Source: Turbatrix aceti (lineage: Eukaryota; Nematoda; Chromadorea; Rhabditida; Panagrolaimidae). From it: a stretch of 64,000 nt of DNA. The position numbers and the translations under genes are program-made. The notes beneath the pieces were generated by a model. That model saw only the letters and a program-made list of their open reading frames with translations, did not search any database and was not told the DNA's origin. The DNA is taken from the NCBI GenBank assembly GCA_963969345.1, contig OZ017767.1, forward strand, positions 8,026,739 to 8,090,738, read 5' to 3'. Positions within the stretch are counted from its first letter, which is position 1. Every line of letters starts with the position of its first letter. This document shows positions 23,842-33,700 of this stretch, piece by piece.

Positions 23842-25603
23842 GGCGTAAAGTCTAAACTCAGTTAATCACAAAAATCCAGTCGCCCCAAACATGGCATGCA
23901 GGATCGATTTTGCCGCCAATTTGTGGACACTCGGACAAAAACGAAAAACAAATCAAAAGCTAACATTTGCTGCGCGCAGCTTGCAGGAATTTTCTCGATG
24001 GAATTCCCTGCGTCGAAGTTCGAAGTGAACGTAACTTTTTTATTTTATTTGCAGTGTTTTGGAGTAAAGTTGAGTGTGAGTTTGAGTTTATTTTTCGACA
24101 ACGAGATTCGTTGTTTATCGTATTTCTTTGCCGTTGTTTTGCATGTACTTTAACATGTTTTTGTTTTTTGGTTACGGTGCTGCTGCTGTTGTTATTTTTT
24201 TCTTTTGTTATGCACGTTTTTCTTTGATTTGACTTTGTTTCGTTTTTTTTGAGAAATTGATTTATCGTATTTTTAAAATTTATGCATCCTTGTTTGGGTA
24301 ATTTTTTTCTTTTCTTATTTACAGTTTTTTTGGGATAATTACGGTGACGTATTTAAAACTAGTGAAGCGCAACGGCAACGATGCCAACTCGGCATGGCGG
24401 CGTTATTTACACACATCCTGACCATTATTTGTTTTTATCTGCAATCATCTGCGTAGCGTGCGTGTTTGGCGTCCTCTCCTGAGTACAATATCACCTCGTT
24501 ATTGTTTTCGGTGCCGGCCTGGCTTTTTTTTTGTGAAAAGAGGGCTGAGAACGTGAACGTAAACGTGAATCTTTCGGGTGAGTACAAACCAAATGAATAA
24601 TCGCGTGACCCGAGGACCGCGAACATGTTGCTTCTTTGCCCCCCTTTCTTCCTTTTGAAAAGAATACATACGAACGAACGAGCGAACGTTGGTTGGATGT
24701 TACGTGATTTTGGCAAGTGCTAAAAACTGAAAATTGACGACTGATGTGAATGTGAATGTGTGGGAGTGGAGTGTGAGAGGAGAGGGCGGTTTTATTTAAT
24801 TTTTTGAAAAAATCACGATTTTCTGAAAAAAAAAGAAATGAAAATTTTTTGTTGGAAAAAAAATTGGATATGGGCAACTTTGTTGAATTGAATTCAATTC
24901 ATGCTTGCTTTTGGATCATTTTCAGCGCATGTGCATTTTCTTTCCTATGCGTAATTTTAGACTACTTAGCGAGTCATGGGGTTGAAATTAGAAAATAAAT
25001 TTCACGAAGCTTGCCCTGCCTGAAATGAATGTTGAAATGCAAGATGGCATTTCAGCTTCAGTGTTCGATGTCGTAAATAACTTTTTTTTGGAGTGTATTT
25101 AGTGTGGTCTTGTTTGTGTGCGTTCTGTAAAAAAATAAAAAAATAGGTTTTTTTGACATTTTTTGTTCTTGTTTTTTTACTGTAACCTAGAATTTAGTTT
25201 TTTGGCCTCTGAAAAGAGCAAAAACGAGCGTTTGGCTCTATATCAGCTAAAAAAATTGATTTCCTAAAAACTAAAAATTTTCTGATTTCAAAAAAAAACA
25301 TTTGCTCCCCTCCGGCAGGCTCACCAACTAGGAGACGACGGGACAGGACACCGATGTCAACAGTCAACACCACCACCACCACCACCAGAAAAAAATTCGA
25401 AGAACGTAAAAAAGGTCTGTGTGTCATGTCTGTGGTCGTCTCGCTCGCAGCATCCACCACCCCGTCGCCCGGGGTGTGCGTGCATTTTTGCAAGTTATTT
25501 TGTCCGGCGACACTGGACTGGACTGGGCTGGTGGTGGTTGGGGAGAGGAGAGGAGACCGACACGAGCTTGCCTTGCCGTATTTTTCATTTCGTCACGTTA
25601 GCA

Positions 25604-25681
25604 TTGGTGGCGTTGGTCCTGGAGCAAGATTGGAAGCTCTTCGTGGTAGTTTTCAGTTCCCTCCAGGACCAATGCCACCAA
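25604..25681 (+). repeat. 21-base-pair hairpin
   Basis: The 21 bases at 25604-25624 pair with 25661-25681 perfectly except for one G-U wobble, with a 36-base loop. Size and geometry would suit a microRNA precursor, though the region is also open in a proline-rich frame and may be a chance repeat. Confidence 0.4.
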
Positions 25682-26099
25682 CACCTGGGTGGTTTCGGCC
25701 CTTGGACTGTGGCGGTGGTTGGGGTAACGATGTTCATCAGTAATTTTTTTTGACTGATGAAGACACGAGCTACTTTTTTGAGCCTAAACAATCTGGTTTT
25801 CTAAATACATAGTTTTTGGTGTGTAGAAGAAATGAGAAGACAGAGGGAATGGATAGGGTGTGTTTTGTAGTCACGTAGTCAACATCAATGTGATTGTCGT
25901 TGTCGTTGTCGGAGATTGTCATGTCATCCACGCCGACAGTGTGTCATGCTGACTGAGTGAGCAATGATCGGTCGATGGGGTAGGGTAGCACGCAACACAG
26001 AATTTGATAATACTGTGCTGCGCGGTTTTCTTGGACTTTTTTGGGGTTTGAGGTGACAATTTGTGTGGGGAAATGCATTTTTGACCGAAAATAAAATTT

Positions 26100-26530
26100 C
26101 AAATCCAAATTCGACCAAAAAAATGTTTTTGAACTAAAAAAAATGAATTTTTAGGTCCAATTTGGGTCGAAAATTCATTTTGTTAACCAAAAAAACATTT
26201 ATAGTCCGAAAAAATCCATAAAAAATGTTTTCTAAAAATGCTTTTCTAAACACATTTTTCGTTCTAATCTGGGATCCAAAAAACCCTAGAAAACAATTTT
26301 CCCTAAAAAATGCTTTTTTAACCTAAAAAAAACATTTTTTGGGTCGAAAACGTATTTTTGTAAACTAAAAATTACGTTTAGAATCGAAAAAAAGTCCCTT
26401 TAAAAAACTACCCTGAAAATGCGTTTTTAAAATCAAAAAAAAAGTATTTTGGGTCCAACAAGAAAGCCCAAAAAAACGATTTTTCCTAAAAATCGCGTTT
26501 TTATCCCAATAAATGGATTTTTGGGTCTAA
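26100..26530. repeat. Degenerate short repeats (AAATGCTTTT / GGTCGAAAA type)
   Basis: Degenerate units of roughly 40-60 bases alternate TTTTTGGGTC(G)AAAA with CCTAAAAAATGCTTTT. They resemble the homopolymer-rich repeats in introns elsewhere in the window. Confidence 0.45.
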
Positions 26531-26792
26531 TTTATTCCAGCTATCTTCAAACAAGGCCCTAGCACAATTTATAGCCATCAGACCCCCCAATAAAAATGTC
26601 CAAAGGCCCTCCACCTTCCGCCGACCCCTCATTTCCCCCGCTAGCTCCCATAGCCCCAGGCCACGAGTCCTGCAGGTCATCTCCTCCCTCCTGACAGATG
26701 CAAACTATATATCATACGACTTTCTTTCACTACGCGCACGTACAAACGTTTGTCCTTTTGCGCGTCGGCACGTACGCTTATGTTATGTTTTT

Positions 26793-26810
26793 GCTTGCCT
26801 GCAGGCAAGC
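26793..26810. repeat. 18-base perfect palindrome
   Basis: GCTTGCCTGCAGGCAAGC is its own reverse complement. It sits in a CpG-rich block that also contains TACGCGTACGCGTACGC near 26931. Confidence 0.6.
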
Positions 26811-27268
26811 GTGCGTGCGAACGCGCAAGCTGGCTTTGGGTGCCTGCCTCGCGGTCTTTTCACCGCCCTGCAGCATCCAACATACCCTCCGGACGCACAC
26901 CACCACGACCGCGGTCCGCCACCGGATTTGTACGCGTACGCGTACGCAAAGGGATGGATGGATGGAAGCGTGGTACGAAAAATCACGTATTCTTCGTCGA
27001 AGGGCGACCGACGATGGATGGATGGATGGTGAGTCGGACTCGACTCGGACCACATGTTTTGTTAGTTTCCTCCTCCTGACTGTAAAAAGAAGCAAGGGTC
27101 CGTGCTCCTTTTTTTTGTTTTTCGTTTTTCGCCCCAACAATCAATCGAGACGTGAAGTTGAGCGCACAGATTTATATTTTTTTCTTTTCCGTAACGATCG
27201 TGGAAGATAGTTGGGTTGATTGGCTGTTATCTGTCTAATCGGGCGCACGTCGGCCTTTATCTCCCTGT

Positions 27269-27468
27269 NNNNNNNNNNNNNNNNNNNNNNNNNNNNNNNN
27301 NNNNNNNNNNNNNNNNNNNNNNNNNNNNNNNNNNNNNNNNNNNNNNNNNNNNNNNNNNNNNNNNNNNNNNNNNNNNNNNNNNNNNNNNNNNNNNNNNNNN
27401 NNNNNNNNNNNNNNNNNNNNNNNNNNNNNNNNNNNNNNNNNNNNNNNNNNNNNNNNNNNNNNNNNNNN
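27269..27468. other. Assembly gap (200 N)
   Basis: Two hundred N bases, probably a fixed-size placeholder. The gap abuts the outer edge of the fold-back repeat that starts at 27473, a structure likely to have interrupted assembly. Confidence 0.95.
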
Positions 27469-27472
27469 CCAC

Positions 27473-27875
27473 AATGTGCTCCGCCAGCTAAATTCAGCGC
27501 CACGGAATGCCTGCAACATGCGAGCGTGCGCCAACGCGCTTGCCTCTCTGCCCTGCGGGTGCGTTGCATTTTGTTCTTAGGCATTTTCATTGTTTCTGTG
27601 TTATTCCTGGTGATTCACCGCATTTTTGCGAGCAGATTGATGTCTTTGCCGAAAAAAAATATTCATTTTGGGCTGAGTTGCAAGCGTCCAAAAATCGCTA
27701 CTTTTGCAGAAACGGTCATGGTTATAACATCTGAGATACTCATGAAGTTTACTTCAAATTTTTTTTGTAGATGCAGCATGGTATCAAGAATGTATAGCAA
27801 AACAAAAATCAAAAGAAAAGTTCATATGTTGGATAAAAATCGAGGATAACTGATATCCCTTATAAAAATGTGCGC
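27473..27875 (+). repeat. Fold-back element A, left arm
   Basis: About 400 bases repeated in inverted orientation at 27953-28350, with a 77-base spacer. Both arms contain the same short open frame, but with differing stops and no domain. The inner end is CCCTTATAAAAATGTGCGC. Confidence 0.85.
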
Positions 27876-27952
27876 GCGGATTCTCTTCAATCAGCAATAT
27901 GAGTGCTCTCACAACGACAATTTCTAGCTTTCCGTGTCGGCGCAGGGTGCGT

Positions 27953-28350
27953 GCGCACATTTTTATAAGGGATATCAGTTATCCTCGATTTTTATCCAAC
28001 ATATGAACTTTTCTTTTGATTTCTTTTTTGCTATACATTCTTGATACCATGTTGCATCTACAAAAAAAATTTGAAGTCAATTTCATGAGTATCTTAAATG
28101 TTATGACCATGACCGTTTTGCAAAAAAAGCGATTTTTGGACGCTTGCAACTCAGCCCAAAATGAATATTTTTTTTCGGCAAAGACATCAATCTGCTCGCA
28201 AAAATGCGGTGAATCACCAGGAATAACACAGAAACAATGAAAATGCCTAAGAACAAAATGCAACGCACCCGCAGGGCAGAGAGGCAAGCGCGTTGGCGCG
28301 CGCTCGCATGTTGCAGGCATTCCGTGGCGCTGATTGTGAACATTGTGCCT
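27953..28350 (-). repeat. Fold-back element A, right arm
   Basis: Inverted copy of 27473-27875 with scattered substitutions. The two arms would form a near-perfect 400-base-pair hairpin if transcribed. Confidence 0.85.
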
Positions 28351-30736
28351 GTCTGCCCACCACCCGGACCAACCAGTCAGTCGACGGAGCTCTGTCTGAT
28401 CTGGGGCGGGCGGACGGGTGCTTGCATGCCTGTCGGGTGGAAGGAACAAAAAATCAAATCGCAAAAGAAAACCGTCGATGCGATGCGTCAGTGATCATTG
28501 GTCGAAACCGTAAAAGAAATAACAATCTGCTCTGATTTTTAAATGTGCACGTATTTGTAACACTCCTCGAACGAACAAAAAAATTTTTTTACAAATTACG
28601 TGCCACGGGTGCCGGCAGGTGAAGGTCCTTTTTTTCGCTGAATTTTTTCCATTTTGGATTTTTTTGTTCGTTCCTGACTGAGTCATAAATTGGGATTGGA
28701 ATCGTGTGCGTGCACTTTTAGCGTGCACTTTTAAATATAAATTTTTTTTTGTTGAGGATGTCGCCGACCGACCAGTGCACCTGGTGACTGACATGTATGT
28801 ACTATACGCGCCCGGAGACGATTCAGGGTCGTTGAGGATTCTAAATAGATAATATTTTTTGTGTCCGACCTGGATTTGCTTTTTTTTTATGTACAATGTT
28901 CTGGACCGCACGCACAGAATAGACTAGCATGGGCTTTAGTTAAGTTTGTGACCGTGGACCGGTGTTTGTCTTTTTTTTCTTTTTTCTTTCTTGTTCATCT
29001 TTTTTTCTCGATGTGAGAAAAAAATTTTTTCTCTCCTCTCAGGCCTGCAGGCGGTAGCAGCAGCAGCAACAGCATCATCATCCACTTGTTATTGGTGCGT
29101 GCACATGTCATGGCCCAGCAGCGTGGTGTGCATGCATAGTAGTAGTTGAAATCCATCCTGTGGCATTATAGCACGCTTTCTTTTTTACTCACAAAAAAAT
29201 TCAACATTTTCTTTTTCGTGTCGATAATTTTTTTTTTCGTGTGAAATTTTTTTCATGGTACATCCGAAAAATTATTAAATATACAAATTCGTAGTTTGCT
29301 CGTGTGTGTTGCACTGTTGCGCTGTAGCCCGGCCAAGTCCAAGAACATGGGGCATTGGCATTTTGTTGTTTGCGTGTGCATGCGTGCCAATTCTGAGCCT
29401 TTACTTGTTTGGGTTAAAAAGACTTGCTACTTCCTGGTCGCCTCCTGGTTGGCCTCTAGTCTCTCGTGCTTGCTTCCTCCTTTTTTTCCATACTTAGCTC
29501 ACCCCTGCCATGCCAAGCACGTGCCAGCCTGTTGCTTGCCTTTTTTGTGCCATTCGAAGTACCTATGACCTTGGATTACGTGTTGGGGTTCGTGTGGATC
29601 TGGAAACCCCACCAAACCATCCCGGAACAAAAACCCAAAAACCTTATTTTTTTTGAGGTCTCTAACGACTTTGTTGTGCGTTTTTTTCCTTTTTTCCTAC
29701 CCCGAGTGAATTTGGACTCTGAGCGGCGAAAAAAACGTGCGTATCATGATGCTTTGCACACGTACGAAATTTTCCCAGGAGAAAACCGACCGCGTTTTTC
29801 GATGCGTCCTGGAACGAGGCAGCGTGACAGGACGCAAAATCCAGCGATTAACACCCCACCACCCCCTATTGGGTTGCCTGGAAGGCGGAAAGATGTTTGT
29901 ATCGTAATTTTTAGAATAGAAAAAAAAAGTATTATATTAGCTTCATGATGATTAACTTTTTTTTATTGGTCACATTGGTTTTTAAAAAACGCACGCGCGC
30001 AGAAAAGAGCGGAGCACAGCAATATTTTTGGCACTAGCACGATTCAGGGAAGGATTACTGGAATGTAGGCGATAACGGTGACCGGAAGACAAAATAGACG
30101 GTAGCTTGGGGGGAATGGAAACGTGACTTTTGCTTTATACACACACACAAACACGCGAGCGTGTCATCTAACCTAGGATTTTGTGTTGTGTCCTGTCCTG
30201 TTCTGTGATTTTTTTGTTGTTCTGCAAGACGAAGAAGAAGAAGAAGAAAACGAAAAAAAAGATGAAGATCGATCGGTTCCGTTTTTCGTCGTCGTCAGAC
30301 GAAAACGACGACGACGATCTTTGCGTACTTTGATTTTCTTCAATTTTATCTCGCGACGAAAAAAATGTTGAAAAGAAAAAAAATGTTTTTTTTTGTACAA
30401 ACACGCGACGTGGCGCAAAATGTACAAATCGAGCAAAATCCCCGGTAAAAAGATGAGAAGAAAAAAAAGTTGTTGTTTTGCAGAACTTTTACGCTACGCC
30501 ACCACCGTCGTTTGGAAAGTTGTTGTCGTTTGGATCCATCTGCGCGAAAAACACCCAATTGAAGAAGAGCAACGACGAGAAGAAAGAAGAAAAAAAAAGA
30601 AGAAATCACGTTTGTTTTACTTTACAATCACGCTGAAAACAAAACAAAAAGAAAGAAGCGAGATTGGAGGAGGGATACAAATCTGATCAACCCCCCCAAA
30701 AAAAAGAAAGAGAGTGAGGTGTGAAAAGTTGAGTTG

Positions 30737-33700
30737 ATGACGGGTCGAAGTGTAAACTCCGTTATCGAAGGCACCAAGACAATGGCATCGACGAGTGTCA
30801 AATCACTCGAATCAACGCTGGCACTCATTATGCAGAATCAAATTAGACCGGATATATGCGCGTACTGTGGAATCAAGGTATCGGCTATCAATCTGGGAGC
30901 TAATGATCCACAGAGACGATTTTCGTGTCCAAATTGTAAATATTCTGTATATTGTTCGGCCAAACATAAGGTGAGTATTTCGTGTTATTTGGAAGTTTCG
31001 GGCTTTGAAATGCAAAAAAAATACTTTTTTTGTCTCAGCACGAAAAAACGAAGTTTTTGGGTCTCGGAACGAAAAATCAACGTTTTGGGGTCTCGGGACG
31101 AAAAAAAGCTAATTTTCGGCGTCTTGGAACGAAAAATTCTGTTTTGGGTTTTGACACGAAAAAACGGTTTGGGGTTCCAGCTCGTAAAAAAAGAAACAAT
31201 TTGCAGTCCTGGCACGAATTTTTTTTCTGTTCCGAAACGAAAAGTCAATTTTATCATACCGAGTCGGAACCACAAAAAAACGTTTAGGATCCCGGCACAA
31301 AAATACCGTTTTGGGTCTCGCCACGAAAAAAAAACACTTAGGTCCCGGAACGAAAAAAAGCAACGTGTCGGATCTCGACACGAAAAAAAATCAAAAATTG
31401 CACTTTTTGCACTCTAATTTTTATTTTTATCCTGTTTACAGTAAAATGCCACTTTTACGTTCCGTTTCAACATGAATTAATAACAAGCGGTCTCTGGACA
31501 TCTTTGTTACTTCCTTTTCTGCCGCAAAGTATAAATCGTAAATGTCACGTTCCGTTTGTGTGTCTTTTCAAAAAAAGAAAAAAACGGAAAGCTATTTACG
31601 GTTCTTTTTTTTCTCTCTCTCTCTTTTTTATGGCTTCGAATTTCTCATTATTCTTCTTTTATCCCCGCGCCGTAGTCGGTGCTACCGTTGCCCAACGCTC
31701 GCATACCGTCGTAAACGGAGACTACGTGTTGGTCTCGAAATGAAAATCGACAATTTTTGTTTCTGTTTTTGCGCACGAACAAAAAAATCGCAACGCTGCC
31801 AAATCCTAGACTTATTCTAATAAATCCGCGATGTCCTTGTCGATGCTCGACACATAAAAAAAAGTTTTTTTTCTCCCCTTCCGCGGACGAGATTGATGAC
31901 AAAGTCCTTTTTTTCTCTTCAGGAGGCAGATCAGTGCCGTCACCAGTCTCTATGCAAAAACATCTCTCAGAAGGCCAGGACGACGATGACATTGGACTCG
32001 AGCAAGAGCGATGTATCGTCCGGCGGTGAATCGGCTTACTCGACGGCTACGTCAGCGGCGACGGCTTCTATCGCCGGTGGCGATGGGGGACATGGTCATG
32101 CGTCGTCGTCGTCATCGATCATCGTCAAGGAAGGTAGGTGGAGAGGAGAGAGTTGACACCCTATCAACCTGTCTAGCCACGATTTTTTGGTTTTTTCGTT
32201 GGTTTGTTCGTTCGGTTTTTGGTTTTTTTATCGGGGGCGCGCATTTTTTTTTTTTTGGGGGGGGTTCATTGACTTTTGCTCACCTGATGTGCCCCAAAAA
32301 AAAATTTTTGTATGCATGGGTGGTGATGATGCAACTCCCACGTGGAAACCAATCACGTCACGCCATGACCTCCTTTTGAAAAAAAAGAAAAGAAAGGAAA
32401 AAAATGTTTCTGCAGGAAAAAAATGTGAAACATTTTTTGTTATTCAGTTTCGGTTAATAAAATGAATTTTTTTAAGGCGAACAAAGGAAAACGCATCAAA
32501 AAAGTGCAGATGGTTCATCAATAATCCTCCACCGCGCTTCCAGATTTTTCTCTTTGACTCTCACGTATGTATGTGTGCACGTAAAAGAAAGGGTGTAGGG
32601 GAGTGGAGAGAGTGAAAACCAACCATCTCCCCCCCCCCTTCCCACCCAATCAGGCCAAGCTTGCAGCCGCAGCGTGTGCAAGCAAAGCAGCTAAATAACT
32701 CACATCAACTCCATTGTATTTAAATACATAGTTGGGGTTGGTGGTATAGATTGGTGGCCTGATGATGTTTGAGGGGACGCGACGAGCGTATACATACATA
32801 GTTGTGCCGGAGGGAGAGAAGAGCACGCACTTTACTCATTCTTCGTTGTACGTGTACGCGTACGTGTCCTCGATCAAAGGCCATACACGCGTGATGCGTC
32901 TACGTGCGTTATGTGTTCATTCATTCAACCGGAGGTTTCCTATTTAATCCGGATGTGTGTGTAGGTGTTTTTTTTTGGGGTTCTGTGAGTCACCTACCTA
33001 CCTGTTCAGGTCAGTCAGTCCGCGCACGTGCGTCAAGTTGAATATTGAATTCATTGGTTTACGATGCCATTCGTCAGGACGATAGTTTTCAAGTTTTTAC
33101 GATAAAAAATTACGGTACTTTGAATTTTTTATCGTAAAAAGCAGAAAAATTTTGGTTTTTACGGAAAAAAATTCTACCGTAAGAATTTTTTTTGGAATTT
33201 GCGGAAAAAGATTTCTACCGTAAGAAATTTTTTTTTTTGAAATTTTGTGTCGTCTATGAACTATTAAACGTTTCTTTTATCTATTTAATAAATTTACGAT
33301 GTACTTTATGGAAACGGTAGTTTTACGATCCATTTAAAATTTAAAAAAAATTATAAATCGTAAAAAATAATGTTTTTTTTTAAGAAAATGACGACACTTT
33401 TACATTTTTTCGTGCAAAATATAAAAATTTTTAGGCTACACAATTTTCTACCGTAAGATTTTTTGTGACGTCATCAAAGATTTTTTTTTTGATTTTTACT
33501 CTCGGCAAGTGCGCTGTAAATTTAAAATGTTTTTTTTTTCACGCGCCTGCTGTCAGCCGGCCAGCTTGCAAGGCAAGGCAAACCCATCTGCTTCCTCCTC
33601 TCCTCCCGTCTTCCCCCGAGATTTGAGATTTACCTGATGGATCTCTGTTGCCACCAGATTTATAGATAAATAAATATTTTGTTAAATGCACGTACAAATC

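Larger units (their letters stand above)
23842..30736. other. Long intergenic region upstream of egl-9
   Basis: Nearly 7 kb between the divergent starts of ccz-1 and egl-9. It contains a hairpin at 25604-25681, degenerate repeats at about 26100-26530, a CpG-rich block with palindromes (26690-27040), an assembly gap, a large fold-back repeat, CAG/CAT repeats near 29050-29085 and a purine-rich tract just before egl-9. Open frames here are simple-sequence or lack splice partners. Confidence 0.55.

Noticed and set aside
25354..25750. Proline- and glycine-rich open frame
   Set aside because: Two alternative frames look equally coding-like, part of it is a hairpin, and no exon partner exists.
26698..27210. 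Overlapping open frames of 110-170 codons
   Set aside because: Generated by GGATG and TACGCG repeats, open on both strands at once; next to the assembly gap.
27220..27849. Long open frames spanning the N gap
   Set aside because: Their length is an artefact of the unknown bases; the remaining part is inside fold-back element A.
32011..32379. Alternative frame through egl-9 exon 2
   Set aside because: Shadow of the MYND and Ser/Ala linker exon; it does not join neighbouring exons in phase.
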